64,000 nucleotides of DNA from Candidatus Eremiobacterota bacterium. Lineage in GTDB: Bacteria; Vulcanimicrobiota; CADAWZ01; Ess09-12. Below are positions 8,701 to 17,365 of the stretch, piece after piece. Location: positions 151,455-215,454 of the forward strand of contig JAVHLM010000001.1 in the NCBI GenBank assembly GCA_031082125.1, in the 5' to 3' direction. Position 1 is the first letter of the stretch. Each line of letters starts with the position of its first letter. Under the pieces are notes generated by a model. The model worked only from the letters and a program-made list of their open reading frames with translations. It did no database searches and had not been told where the DNA came from. Position numbers and translations under genes: made by a program.

Positions 8701-11700
8701 GTACTTCGTGAGCAAATCCCAGAGCGTCGAGGCGGGAGAGACCTTCGAAGCCTTCTGGGGCACCGGGTACGGAACAGGACAGGCATGCGTAGAGATTTAC
8801 CGGGAAGAGAGCCTTCTGAGAAGATACTGGACCCCCGCCCATGCCACGCAGAGTATCATCAGCTTTCCCGTCACGGCCTCCCTGCGGGGGGGATTTACCG
8901 TGATGGTGACCTATGTGAGGGAGAACAAGCTCTACACCCACCGCTCAGATGTCGATGTGCCCTGGAGCGACAGGGAGCTCAAGGTCTCCCTCGAGACGTT
9001 CCGCTCGAAGCTCCTCCCCGGCGGGAAGGAGACCTGGACTCTGAAAGTGAGAGGCCCGGGAGCCGAGAAGAGAGCCGCCGAGCTCGTGGCCACCCTTTAC
9101 GACGAGTCGCTTGACGCCTATCTGCCCCACCAGTGGCAGACCCTCCTCGCCTTCTTTTTCCGCAACTACACCACCATAAGGGAGCGCTTCAGCAACAGGG
9201 ACAAGCAGTTCCATGCCTGGCTCTCTGACTGGAACCAATACCCCTCCGTGACGGAGAGAGCGTACCCTGCATTCATCGCTGAGATTGCAGAAAGCCTTTC
9301 AGGGTATGAATACATGAAATGCAAAGCCACGGGGCCCGGCGCAGGCGGTGGCGGGAGGGGCTTCATGGAGAAAGATGATGCGTCGGCCGGGATTGCCCCG
9401 AGCGCACCGGCCCCCCAGGAGGCAGAGTTCAAGAAAGCTGTCGAGAGAGCGCCAAAGACGACGAATGATGCTCTTGGCGGCGTCCCGGCCCACAATGCTC
9501 AGGAAGGAAAGAAAAGCTCCGCTGACGGGAGCTCTGTCAGGAAGAACCTTAACGAAACCGCCTTTTTCTTCCCCCATCTGCTTTCGGGGAGTGACGGCAC
9601 CGTGAGGATCGTCTTTACGATCCCCGAAGCCCTCACGAAGTGGCACTTCCTGGCCATGGCCCATGGAAAGGCAATGGAGAGCGGCGTCACCGAGGGGCAC
9701 ACGGTGACGCAGAAAGATCTCATGGTGGTGCCCAACGCCCCGAGGTTTCTCCGCGAGGGTGATGAGCTTGAGTTCACCGCGAAAGTGATCAGCATGGCAG
9801 AAAAAGAGATAGAAGGAACAGTGACCCTCACCTTCTTTGATCCCTCAAGCGGACAGTCACTCGACAGGCTTCTCGGCAACAGCGAACTGACGAGGGAGTT
9901 CACCATCCCTCCCAAGCAGTCCAAGGGCTTCTCATGGAAGATCAAGGTCCCCGACGGCCTCTGCGCTGCGGGCTACAGGGCAACCGCCGAGACCGGGAGC
10001 CACCGCGATGGCGAAGAAGGCGTGACTCCCGTGCTCCCGAGGAGGGTCTTCGTCTCTGAGTCAATCCCTCTCTGGATAAGGGGGCCCGGGGAGAAAAGCT
10101 TTACTTTTGAGAAGCTGAAAAAGAGCGGATCATCAAAAACCCTCGTAAACCAGGGCTTCACAGTGCAGATAGCATCAAATCCTTCCTGGTATGCCGTGCA
10201 GGCCCTGCCGTACCTGATGGAGTTTCCCCATGAGTGCTCCGAGCAGGTCTTCAACAGGCTTTATGCCAATACCCTTGCAAGGCACATCGCCACCTCGAAT
10301 CCAAGGATAGCAAGAGTATTCAGGACATGGAAAGAGCAGCAGCCCTCGGCGCTGGACTCGCAGCTCGAAAAAAACGATGAGCTCAAGAGCGTGCTGCTTC
10401 TGGAGTCACCATGGGTCCTCGAGGCGAAAAAAGAAAGCGAGGCGAAGCGGAACATAGGGGTGCTCTTTGATGAGAAGCGGCTTGGAGGCGAGATAGCATC
10501 GGCTCAGCAGAAGCTCTCGAAGATGCAGCTTGACAGCGGGGGCTGGCCCTGGTTCCCCGGCGGAAGGCCCGATCCCTTCATCACCCTCTATATCGCCACG
10601 GGCTTCGGCAGGCTCCAGCAGATGCAGGCGGGAAACCTTGACATGAGCTGCGCGCTGCGGTCCATTGACTTCCTCGACCGCTGGATAGCCGAGGAATACC
10701 AGCAGATAGTAACCCACGGGCGTGAGAAGGACAACAACCTCTCGAGCACCATCGCACTCTATATTTACTGCCGGGGCTTCTATGCAAAAGCGAAGCCCGT
10801 TCCGCAGCAGTCGAAAGCCGCCGTGGACTACTTCCTCGGTCAGGCGCGGAAGCACTGGCTCGATCTCGGTGTGAGGATGAGCCAGGCCCATATTGCCATG
10901 GGCCTCTGGAAGCTCGGAGACCAGGGGACGCCGAAGGACATCATGGCATCCATCAAGGAACGGAGCCAGTCGAGCGAGGAGCTGGGCATGTTCTGGGGGG
11001 AAGATGAGCAGGCCTGGTGGTGGTACAGGGCTCCCATAGAGACGCAGGCCCTTATGATCGAGGCCTTCGGCGCCGTCATGAACGATGAAAAAGCCGTGGA
11101 AGACTGTAAAGTCTGGCTTCTCAAGCAGAAGGAGACCCAGGACTGGAAGACCACGAAAGCCACGGCAGACGCGATTTACTCCCTTCTCTGCAAGGGCGGG
11201 AACCTCCTTGCAGGGAGCCAGCCCGTGGAGGTCACCGTAGGTGGCGCCATGGTCGATCCCGGCCGCATCGAGGAAGGAACGGGATTCTACGAGAAGCGCT
11301 GGGACGGCCCCTCGGTGAAAGCCGACTTTGGCACCATCGTACTGAAAAAGCAGGACAAGGGCATTGCCTGGGGCGGTGCCCACTGGCAGTACATGGAAGA
11401 TATCTCGAAGCTCACCCCCTCGGCGCAGAACCCCCTGAAGCTTAACAAATCGGTCTTTCTTCAGAAAAACACCAAGAAAGGCCCTGTGATAGAGCCCGTT
11501 TCCCGGGCGCTTGCGCCCGGCGACCTGCTGAAGATAAGGATTGAGCTCCGCTCGGACCGCGATATGGAGTATGTCCACATGTGGGATCACCGGGGAAGCG
11601 GGCTTGAGCCGGTGAATGTGCTCTCGGGCTACAAGTACCAGGACGGCCTTTATTACTACGAGGCCACCAAGGACACGGCATCGCATTTTTTCATAGATTA

Positions 11701-11845
11701 TCTTCCTAAGGGGACCTATGTCTTTGAGTATCCTTTGAGAGTGGTGCACTGCGGCGCTTACCAGAACGGGGCGGCCCACGTGGAATGCATGTATGCCCCG
11801 CAGTTCTCAAGCCACTCGGGGAGCGTGGAGCTCCATGTAAAGTAG
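5765..11845 (+). CDS. Alpha-2-macroglobulin family protein with thioester motif
   Basis: 2,026 residues, typical of large bacterial A2Ms. Residues 6-24 form a signal anchor without a lipobox, so the protein should be tethered in the periplasm. Roughly 30-370 is helical with TPR-like stretches; about 480-590 holds an Ig-like/carboxypeptidase-regulatory-like segment; the MG2-MG3 hallmark SIYRPGQAIHFKG is near 592-604. An acidic insertion (DEEEEDAGPGEVQEDAGP) lies near 880-900 and an Ala/Gly/Pro-rich linker near 1190-1240. The thioester motif HECSEQ is intact (Cys about 1491, Gln about 1494), followed by the alpha-helical TED toroid (LDSGGWPWFPGG) and a C-terminal receptor-like domain. Family A2Ms trap attacking proteases through the Cys-Gln thioester and often pair with penicillin-binding protein 1C; no pbpC is seen here. 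The start has AGGGGG 10 nt upstream. Confidence 0.93.
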   Translation: MKNKLSLFFILVIAAVIVGYPAFHHYRLARTDTTPMWDAVKAAQDKGLPQTAIAELKKIYPIELAKKQYGKALKAITLQIFLESNIAGNKPEVKVNRMKEELTKANRQMKPLMNTVLAQWYWHYYNQNRWRFLNRTETSGLKEDDFTTWDLPKLFREIDGIYQSLLKDEGTLKRMKTADFTEVISPGNVPALRPTLFDFVAYQALEFYTSAEQHAAQPEDSFEVTADSGAFDEAQKFTRFSPETTDTDSPVLKALRIYQRLLLLHQNDSDKDAFLDADISRLNYIFNIASGENREAVFAKRLEEIITKYPSSDLSSLASYHLAMQAYNKKEYVKAYSLAEKGKNAYPSSYGGQKCEQLQSSIKEKSLALKIEGIVPPGIPSKLLVHYRNIDSLTLRVLKDDWKRYLDINRSIQYINDSDLEAFLSKKPAAELTVPLKPTSDYRQKEALIDLPALPPGFYRVLASNRKDFARSENCIEHCPVWVSNVAAVIRERNGAVEGIVVEGTSGAPVGGAVVKAYTLKDYNEKFYKVTSSTTTDGGGSFSLPSPSGDFERRSRIYVNDGRGSEFLESNESYYYSEGEREKAFQSMVFFTDRSIYRPGQAIHFKGIALDIDQQRQNYKVTAARKVTVRFTDTNGQEIAKSGFTTNDFGSFSGTFTAPKDRLPGRMTIASADPEGSCTVSVEEYKRPKFSVKIVTPKKAFTLGEEVTIEGGAESYSGAPIDGAKVAYKVNRQVMMPPWERFFGGGGVSYGDQELAHGTLVTDKEGKFRIIFQAKPDARVKKSGEPTFLFRIAADVTDSTGETRSDEKSIRLGYTSMEATISADSWQVADRPVTLSIHTATLDGEPQKASGEVELFCLRQPKKPVRPGLDAAREPSNSSGDEEEEDAGPGEVQEDAGPNDEGIPAPSTDYQSWPRGGLVKKMPFTTDDKGSGVLSVPLGEGSYRARLTTKDPSGNKVTAMVALLVVNSRLEKFPVSVPSYFVSKSQSVEAGETFEAFWGTGYGTGQACVEIYREESLLRRYWTPAHATQSIISFPVTASLRGGFTVMVTYVRENKLYTHRSDVDVPWSDRELKVSLETFRSKLLPGGKETWTLKVRGPGAEKRAAELVATLYDESLDAYLPHQWQTLLAFFFRNYTTIRERFSNRDKQFHAWLSDWNQYPSVTERAYPAFIAEIAESLSGYEYMKCKATGPGAGGGGRGFMEKDDASAGIAPSAPAPQEAEFKKAVERAPKTTNDALGGVPAHNAQEGKKSSADGSSVRKNLNETAFFFPHLLSGSDGTVRIVFTIPEALTKWHFLAMAHGKAMESGVTEGHTVTQKDLMVVPNAPRFLREGDELEFTAKVISMAEKEIEGTVTLTFFDPSSGQSLDRLLGNSELTREFTIPPKQSKGFSWKIKVPDGLCAAGYRATAETGSHRDGEEGVTPVLPRRVFVSESIPLWIRGPGEKSFTFEKLKKSGSSKTLVNQGFTVQIASNPSWYAVQALPYLMEFPHECSEQVFNRLYANTLARHIATSNPRIARVFRTWKEQQPSALDSQLEKNDELKSVLLLESPWVLEAKKESEAKRNIGVLFDEKRLGGEIASAQQKLSKMQLDSGGWPWFPGGRPDPFITLYIATGFGRLQQMQAGNLDMSCALRSIDFLDRWIAEEYQQIVTHGREKDNNLSSTIALYIYCRGFYAKAKPVPQQSKAAVDYFLGQARKHWLDLGVRMSQAHIAMGLWKLGDQGTPKDIMASIKERSQSSEELGMFWGEDEQAWWWYRAPIETQALMIEAFGAVMNDEKAVEDCKVWLLKQKETQDWKTTKATADAIYSLLCKGGNLLAGSQPVEVTVGGAMVDPGRIEEGTGFYEKRWDGPSVKADFGTIVLKKQDKGIAWGGAHWQYMEDISKLTPSAQNPLKLNKSVFLQKNTKKGPVIEPVSRALAPGDLLKIRIELRSDRDMEYVHMWDHRGSGLEPVNVLSGYKYQDGLYYYEATKDTASHFFIDYLPKGTYVFEYPLRVVHCGAYQNGAAHVECMYAPQFSSHSGSVELHVK

Positions 11846-11917
11846 GGATGGAGAAAGCATGCAACTTGTCACTCTTTTTGGACCTCTCAGGGGGATTCCC
11901 TTCCCCTGGCGGTGAAA

Positions 11918-11929
11918 CCATGGTATAAT
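11918..11929 (+). promoter_or_regulatory. Extended -10 promoter element (TGGTATAAT)
   Basis: CCATGGTATAAT contains a perfect TATAAT at 11924-11929 with the TGn extension; no convincing -35 (TTCCCC at 17 bp). It lies 50 nt before the ATG at 11980. The 15-mer AAACCATGGTATAAT is repeated exactly at the promoter near 25571. Confidence 0.55.
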
Positions 11930-11979
11930 CTGGGCATCAGGTAATTCCGGCCGGAAGCCGGGGAAACCGGGGAGCGACC

Positions 11980-13212
11980 ATGGATCCAGCAGCGCTTTCT
12001 TCATCTCAGGCGCCTTCGCTGAGCTACAGCGAAAAAGGCGTCTCCCTGGCAAAATCTCTCGTGGGAAAGGCCGATCTGCAGGCTCAGCCGGAAAAATCCG
12101 ATGAGCTTCTTCTCTCGGGCCTTGCAGAGATAGAGAAGAGCCCCGAGACCACTGCCGATGAGAAATTACTTGCGCGCCTCGTCACCACCATCGACAAGGG
12201 GTCGATAAAACCTGCTGATGCCGCCAAAGCGGGGCTCTCAATCCTCAATGCCATTGCATCTTCAATGGCCGGACCTGCCACGGCGGCAATCGCGAATACC
12301 GCCGTTCTGTGCTCCCGGGACTTTGAATCACCTTACGAGAAAAATGCCATCACGTCGAGGGCGCTTACCGCCATAAGCCAGCACGGAGACTCCACACCTG
12401 TTGAGCAGGCTTTTGCAGCCTTTGCGGGGGGCTTTTCAACGGGGGCCTTCTCCGGCACCACAGTGGACAGGATCCACAGGGAAGCCCTCGGCGCCCTGGC
12501 ATCATCGGCGATGACAGGCCCTGCCGCCGCCCTCTGCGGCAGCTTCGCCCTGAAAATCGCCTCTGACCCGTCTCTTGCCGGCAATGCCTACGGAGAATCA
12601 GCCTTGCACAGCGGGCTCAAATACATTTACAAGGACGAAAGCTGCACGGCCGGCCAGAGGTCTCTCGCCTACCATGGGCTGGTAGCCCACCTTGATCCTG
12701 AAATCCCCTACGTCATCAAGAACACTTACCTTGAGGTCCTCACTTCTACCCCGCCCGGCGAGCTCCCCAGGGCCCTCGCAAAGGCATCCCTCGCCGGGCT
12801 GAACAGGCTGGAGGACGAGTTGGGCAAGAATTTCTTCCTTTACTGGGGCCTCAAGACCATCAGCGAAAACCCCGACGCCCCCACCATCCAGAAGTCCCTC
12901 GCCGCTGACGGGACCGCGCTTTTCAGCACCGTAAAAGAGGGCCGGCAGCTTATGGGTATGCAGTCCGCCGTGCTTGAGACAATCGCGGCACTGGACCCGG
13001 ACGCAGAAAAAGGCGCGGGACTTGAAGCCCTGAGGGCTCTGAAGGAAAAGCTGGGAGGCTCACACCATTTCAAATCCCTCGATATGCTCGTCGATCTTGA
13101 GGCAGAGAGCCAGGGTACTCAGGGTCAGCCCGCAGGCGGCATCTCATCGGACGATGACTTTGTCACCATCGGCGGCGTCAAGCTCAAGGTGCAGCGCTTC
13201 CTCGCGCTCTAA
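11980..13212 (+). CDS. Helical-repeat protein of unknown function
   Basis: 410 residues, not recognised. It has no signal peptide and begins with a Ser/Gln-rich segment (MDPAALSSSQAPSLSYSEKG). The body is Ala/Leu-rich with repeated helix pairs about 40 residues apart, for example GLSILNAIASSMAGPATAAI and ALGALASSAMTGPAAALCGS, suggesting a HEAT-like or other alpha-solenoid. The C terminus changes character: a short Gly/Gln linker, then SSDDDFVTIGGVKLKVQRF, an acidic patch followed by a beta-hairpin-like amphipathic end that may be a docking tail. An extended -10 element is 50 nt upstream and the HAD gene starts 28 bp downstream, so the two may be cotranscribed. Function is not inferable; a scaffold or adaptor would fit. 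Confidence 0.7.
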   Translation: MDPAALSSSQAPSLSYSEKGVSLAKSLVGKADLQAQPEKSDELLLSGLAEIEKSPETTADEKLLARLVTTIDKGSIKPADAAKAGLSILNAIASSMAGPATAAIANTAVLCSRDFESPYEKNAITSRALTAISQHGDSTPVEQAFAAFAGGFSTGAFSGTTVDRIHREALGALASSAMTGPAAALCGSFALKIASDPSLAGNAYGESALHSGLKYIYKDESCTAGQRSLAYHGLVAHLDPEIPYVIKNTYLEVLTSTPPGELPRALAKASLAGLNRLEDELGKNFFLYWGLKTISENPDAPTIQKSLAADGTALFSTVKEGRQLMGMQSAVLETIAALDPDAEKGAGLEALRALKEKLGGSHHFKSLDMLVDLEAESQGTQGQPAGGISSDDDFVTIGGVKLKVQRFLAL

Positions 13213-13240
13213 ACGCAATTTTTCAGAAAGGAGCTTTTTT

Positions 13241-14002
13241 ATGATTCTCCACATATGGACCGCCCAGGACCAGAAAAACCAGAACGACCGCCTCAACGAG
13301 GTGGTAGAGCGCATCAGAGCCAAAACCGAGAGCAATGTCTCAACGCTTGCCATTTTTGATCTTGACGGCACCCTGCTGGACAACAGGCCGCGGACCATCT
13401 TCATCCTCCGCGAGATATCGGAAAAATTCGAAGAGCGGCTCCCCCAGCTCGTCGAGGCCTTTGACCGCTTTTACGAGCTCTCGGCGATTGAATACTCCAT
13501 CGAGGAGACGCTGAAAAAGTTCAATATCAGGGACGAAAACGAGATAACCTTCATTAAGAGCGAGTGGGAAAAGCGTTTTTTCACCGATGAGTACCAGAAG
13601 TTCGACATCCCCCTCCCCGGCGCGAAATCTTACGTGAACCGCATCTATGATGCAGGGGCCACGGTAATCTACCTCACGGGGAGAGATGTGGGGAGAATGC
13701 TTGTAGGCACGACGGACAGCCTGCGCCTCTTCGGCTTCCCCGTGGGCGTCGTGGGGACCATGACCATCGTGAAAAAGGAATTCGCGGAGAAGGACGAGGT
13801 CTTTAAAAAGGATGTGGTCACGTACCTGAAGAGACTCGGGAAGGTGGAGGCTGTCTTTGAAAACGAGCCTGTGAACAGCAACATCCTCCGCCGCGAGTTT
13901 CCCGAAGCCTCTTCATTCCTGGTGCTCACGCAGCACCGTCCCGATGCCCCGCAGCTTGAGCAGGGCATCCATGCCATCAGGGATTTCAGGATCCGTCAGT
14001 AG
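13241..14002 (+). CDS. HAD-superfamily hydrolase
   Basis: 253 residues from the ATG at 13241, which has AGAAAGGAG 7 nt upstream; a longer in-frame reading from 13097 would run into the upstream gene and is rejected. HAD motif I is clear (AIFDLDGTLLDN, nucleophile and general-acid Asp near residues 40-42), motif II is VIYLTGRD (Thr), and the motif III Lys is probably in VKKEFAEKDEVFKKD. The motif IV acidic pair is not DD but is probably within AVFENEPVNSN, as in some HAD phosphatases. A helical cap of about 90 residues sits between motifs I and II. The usual activity is phosphomonoester hydrolysis; the substrate cannot be read. Its last 7 bp overlap the convergent M23 gene. Confidence 0.85.
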   Translation: MILHIWTAQDQKNQNDRLNEVVERIRAKTESNVSTLAIFDLDGTLLDNRPRTIFILREISEKFEERLPQLVEAFDRFYELSAIEYSIEETLKKFNIRDENEITFIKSEWEKRFFTDEYQKFDIPLPGAKSYVNRIYDAGATVIYLTGRDVGRMLVGTTDSLRLFGFPVGVVGTMTIVKKEFAEKDEVFKKDVVTYLKRLGKVEAVFENEPVNSNILRREFPEASSFLVLTQHRPDAPQLEQGIHAIRDFRIRQ

Positions 14003-15486
14003 TTGTACACCACAGTCTGCCAGGGATTGACAAGCTTTCCAGGCGTGGCAAAAGGCCCCACGTAGCTGTAGTAGCCGTGATAAATGGTGAAGTGCAGGTG
14101 GGGCACCCTGTTGGCCGTGCCTATGTTTCCCATCCACTCCCCCTGGGCCACGCGCTGGCCTGCCTTAAGGGCGGCATTTCTTCCCGAGAGGTGGGCATAA
14201 AATGTATCAGTGCCATCAGGGTGGCGCACACGCATCGCACCCTGATCATCGCTCGGCCCCGTCTGCCTCACATGGCCTGAAGGGGCGGTGTAGAGGAGTA
14301 TGCCGCCTTTTGATGCATAAATGGGATAGCCCCGGGGAGCCACTATATCAAGTCCCGTATCAGAGGCATAGGGTGCATACCTTCCTCCGGGGACAGGATT
14401 AAGATAGCTTGAGTAAAAGTCATTTCCTACGGGGAGATCCTCCCAGGCCCTGTTCCTGGCGGCGGGGGGGCCGGCACAGGTAAGGACGCCGTTTGCAGGC
14501 ACCGTGGAGAGGGTGAGAGCGCCGGAAGCCTTTTTCTTTCCCGCCTTATTCCTGGGTGCTTCCTTTCCGGCAGTGGCTGAAGGGCCAGGGGCCTTCTCTG
14601 TGGAGGCTTTCTGAGACGCTACCTTCTGGTGCTCTTCAGGAGATGGGGTATATTTAGGGATAGGCACGGTGGAGACTTTATCGCCGCTCCCCTCATAACG
14701 GGGTATGGGAATGGCTTTCACCTTCTCCATGCCGGTATCAGTGTATTTTGGGATAGGGATTGCCTTTATCCGCTCAGCCTGAGACGCTTTTGACAGCCCG
14801 TCCCGGGTTCCCGCCGCAGTTCCAGGCGAGAGCCCGCTGCCGGGAAAAAAAGATGTCGATCCTCCGGGGATAAGGAGGGGTGCATAATCTGAAGCCTTGA
14901 TGACGCTTTCCAGGAACTTGCTGTCGATGGGAATCGTCTCAGGCATGGCATTGGCGCTCCCGGCGCCAGTTTCCTGCCAGATGAGAAGGGGCTCAAGCTG
15001 CCTGAGGAGATTCTGGAGGCCTGCCTGATCACTGGTGGCAGCCTTGGCATCAACGGCCTTGAGAAGGTACTCGAGGGCTTTGGAGTTATCTCCTTTCTGC
15101 TTGAAAAACAGGCCGATCTCGCTGAGGGCATCATCGAGAGACTTGCTCCCCGAGCCCCTTGAGAGCTGCTGGAGGGCCTTTCTGAAGATGTCCATCGAGC
15201 CATCCCTGTTCCCGCTGTTGTACTGCTCCTCTGCGAGCCTCAGAATGGATGAGTATGAATCGGTCCCGTTGCCCGCAGAAGGATTGCCTATTGTGGTGAG
15301 AACCTTGATGGCCTGCTGAGTGCCTGGTGAAGCTCCCTGGCCATTATTGACAATCCTTTCCAGGTTCTGAATCACGAGGGGCTTGAGGGAATCAAAGAGA
15401 TCATTTGCAAGGGCGGGAACAGAGAGTATCACCACGGCAAGAAGAGTGATGATGAGGATTTTAGGTTTAAGCATTCTTGTGTTCAT
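13996..15486 (-). CDS. Exported M23-family peptidase with TPR-like and IPIPKY-repeat regions
   Basis: 496 residues, starting at an ATG with AAAGGAG upstream. Residues 8-27 are a signal peptide ending VPALA-ND. About 60-180 contains TPR-like helices (EEQYNSGNRDGSMDIFRKALQQL), about 265-310 three copies of a VKAIPIPKY-type repeat with 15-16 residue spacing, then an Ala/Lys linker, and about 370-496 the M23 (LytM/NlpD-type) beta fold. Of the zinc residues, HLHF (HxH) and the YAHLS histidine are present, but the HxxxD motif reads DTGLD (APYASDTGLDIVAPRG), so the first His is Asp. The metal site is therefore altered; the protein may be a weak endopeptidase or, like EnvC/NlpD, an amidase activator. 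Periplasmic peptidoglycan role inferred. Confidence 0.88.
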   Translation of the reverse strand: MNTRMLKPKILIITLLAVVILSVPALANDLFDSLKPLVIQNLERIVNNGQGASPGTQQAIKVLTTIGNPSAGNGTDSYSSILRLAEEQYNSGNRDGSMDIFRKALQQLSRGSGSKSLDDALSEIGLFFKQKGDNSKALEYLLKAVDAKAATSDQAGLQNLLRQLEPLLIWQETGAGSANAMPETIPIDSKFLESVIKASDYAPLLIPGGSTSFFPGSGLSPGTAAGTRDGLSKASQAERIKAIPIPKYTDTGMEKVKAIPIPRYEGSGDKVSTVPIPKYTPSPEEHQKVASQKASTEKAPGPSATAGKEAPRNKAGKKKASGALTLSTVPANGVLTCAGPPAARNRAWEDLPVGNDFYSSYLNPVPGGRYAPYASDTGLDIVAPRGYPIYASKGGILLYTAPSGHVRQTGPSDDQGAMRVRHPDGTDTFYAHLSGRNAALKAGQRVAQGEWMGNIGTANRVPHLHFTIYHGYYSYVGPFATPGKLVNPWQTVVYNY

Positions 15487-15620
15487 GGCGGTTTCTCCTT
15501 TCTCTTTCTCGTTACAGGGCGTTTTACTTTTTCACCCCTTTCCTTTGAGGTCTTTCTCTGCCTTGTATACCTCGGCCTCATCGCCCTTATTCCCGCTTTC
15601 CGTGTATTGATTTTTATTCA

Positions 15621-15626
15621 ATTATA
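15621..15626 (-). promoter_or_regulatory. Possible -10 element for the M23 gene
   Basis: On the minus strand this reads TATAAT, about 135 nt before the M23 start. There is no good -35 at 16-18 bp, so support is weak. The remaining spacer 15487-15712 shows nothing else clear. Confidence 0.3.
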
Positions 15627-15712
15627 GTGCTGGCAGGGGAACCGGTGTCTCGTGGGGGAAGGATTCCCAAGCCCTCCCAGGGAATAAGGGGAGATTCAGC
15701 GAGGGGGCGATT

Positions 15713-17362
15713 GTGGAAGATTTCTCTATTATAGCTTATGCCTTTGGGTTTCTTGTCTTTGTCTATTGTGCCATGCTTGTGGCCACTCTTCAGGCGCTTA
15801 TGAGGGTAAGGCTCAAGCGGGGGACCTGCTCCATGGGCGATCCCGCCGTTATCCCCCCGCCAGTTGCCTCGGTATTCGCTCCCTATGGAGAAAAGCTCCT
15901 GAACTGGGGATTTGTGCACTCCCACTTCATCCTTGTGGACAGCCCCTTCGTGAACCGCTTCTCGGAAAAGTGGGGAAGCGTATATCTCCATCATGGTGAG
16001 CAGAGCGCCGCGTTCCTTTACCCTTCCGATCTCCCCGACAGGAACGCTCCCTGCAGCGTGGAATTCACCACGCTTTTTGAGAACCGGGAGCGCCTTGTGA
16101 CGGTAAACGGGTCATCCCACAGGATGATCGGGACAATGCCCCTCACTGTCATCAGGGATCCATGGGCAGATACGCTCCGCGCACAATGGGATGCCCATCA
16201 GGAGGAGCTGCGGAAAAAGCCCGGGATGCCCAGGGAGGAGGCACCTGAGGAATCAGTGGTCAGCTATGGCGAGTTTCTCAGTGAATACATCGATCACCTT
16301 CTCCAGATCAGATGGATCATTCCGGCAGAAGACGGCTCGTTCCGCCTGAGTTTCATGGCAGCCCTCAGAACAGCCTTCACCATGATGGCCGGCGAGGGGA
16401 AGGCGGCGCAGATGAGAAAAGCCATGAAGCTCTGTAAAAAAGAGGATCTCATCGATATTGACGTTCCCGTGGAGCTTGAAGTCGAGGCTTACCGGCGCAT
16501 GAATGACTTCTCCGAGGGAAAGTCAATGGGGCGCCTCACGAAGCTCATTCTCCTTGTGGTTTCCGTAGCATTCTTCGGTCTTTCATTCCACTACTCGCTC
16601 TCGCTGCTGAGCCTTCTTATTCTCATCGGCGTCCTTTTTGTCCATGAGATGGGCCATTACGTGGCGATGCGCCTCTTTCATTACCGCGATGTGAAGGTCT
16701 TCTTCATCCCCTTCCTGGGAGCAGTCACCATGGGAATGCAGAAAGAGCCAAAGCCCATGGAGAAAATCGTGGTAAGCTTCATGGGACCTGTGCCGGGCAT
16801 CATCGCAGGCCTGCTCCTCTGCGCCGTCCCCTCACCGCCGGAGCTGATGAAAGAGACGGTCCTGATGCTCCTTGTCATTAACTACCTGAACCTTCTTCCC
16901 CTCATGCCCCTTGACGGAGGCCAGATCTTCAACCTGATGATGGCGCGCTTCCCCTATCTCCAGGCCATCTTCCAGATAGTGAGCGCCGTTATCCTCTCCG
17001 TGGTCTTCGGGATTCTCCTCAAGACACCGCTCCTGCTCATCATAGGAGCTGTTCTGGCGATGAACGGCTTCTTACGCATCCCTGCATGCACGCTCCTCAA
17101 AAAGCTCCGCGCCAATGTGGCCCAGTACGGCGGCGATCTCAAAGAGAGCGGGCTTGTGAAGGAAATATTCCTGCTGATGAAGGAAAAGCCTTATGATTCC
17201 ATGCTCTTTCAGCGAAAATACCAGACCGTGAAAGGAATCGCCGACACCTATATCAATGAGCTCCCCGGGGTGCTCCTGATCTGCCTCACACTGCTCTTTT
17301 ACCTCTTCCTTTTCGCTCTTCCCGTGGTGATCCTGATGATGAAGATCTTCCTCAGGCACTAG
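15713..17362 (+). CDS. M50-family site-2 protease homologue
   Basis: 549 residues from GTG at 15713 behind GAGGGGG. A first membrane helix (about 5-27) is followed by a soluble region of about 240 residues without recognised domain, then a cluster of about six membrane helices from 283. The S2P zinc motif HEMGHYVAMR lies at about 311-315 and the third ligand in NLLPLMPLDGGQIFNL near 400, both intact. A final helix is at about 525-546. S2Ps cut transmembrane segments of anti-sigma factors or signal remnants; there is no PDZ domain and no anti-sigma gene nearby, so the substrate is unknown. It ends 3 bp from the convergent glutamine synthetase gene. Confidence 0.88.
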   Translation: MEDFSIIAYAFGFLVFVYCAMLVATLQALMRVRLKRGTCSMGDPAVIPPPVASVFAPYGEKLLNWGFVHSHFILVDSPFVNRFSEKWGSVYLHHGEQSAAFLYPSDLPDRNAPCSVEFTTLFENRERLVTVNGSSHRMIGTMPLTVIRDPWADTLRAQWDAHQEELRKKPGMPREEAPEESVVSYGEFLSEYIDHLLQIRWIIPAEDGSFRLSFMAALRTAFTMMAGEGKAAQMRKAMKLCKKEDLIDIDVPVELEVEAYRRMNDFSEGKSMGRLTKLILLVVSVAFFGLSFHYSLSLLSLLILIGVLFVHEMGHYVAMRLFHYRDVKVFFIPFLGAVTMGMQKEPKPMEKIVVSFMGPVPGIIAGLLLCAVPSPPELMKETVLMLLVINYLNLLPLMPLDGGQIFNLMMARFPYLQAIFQIVSAVILSVVFGILLKTPLLLIIGAVLAMNGFLRIPACTLLKKLRANVAQYGGDLKESGLVKEIFLLMKEKPYDSMLFQRKYQTVKGIADTYINELPGVLLICLTLLFYLFLFALPVVILMMKIFLRH

Positions 17363-17365
17363 CCC

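Noticed and set aside
10406..11779. 457-residue open frame on the minus strand inside the alpha-2-macroglobulin gene
   Set aside because: Antisense to a clearly coding 2,026-residue protein, no SD, low-complexity His/Leu composition typical of a GC-rich shadow frame.
11859..11915. 18-residue ORF after the A2M gene with a GGAG at 6 nt
   Set aside because: Too short, no motif, and it overlaps the promoter of the next gene.
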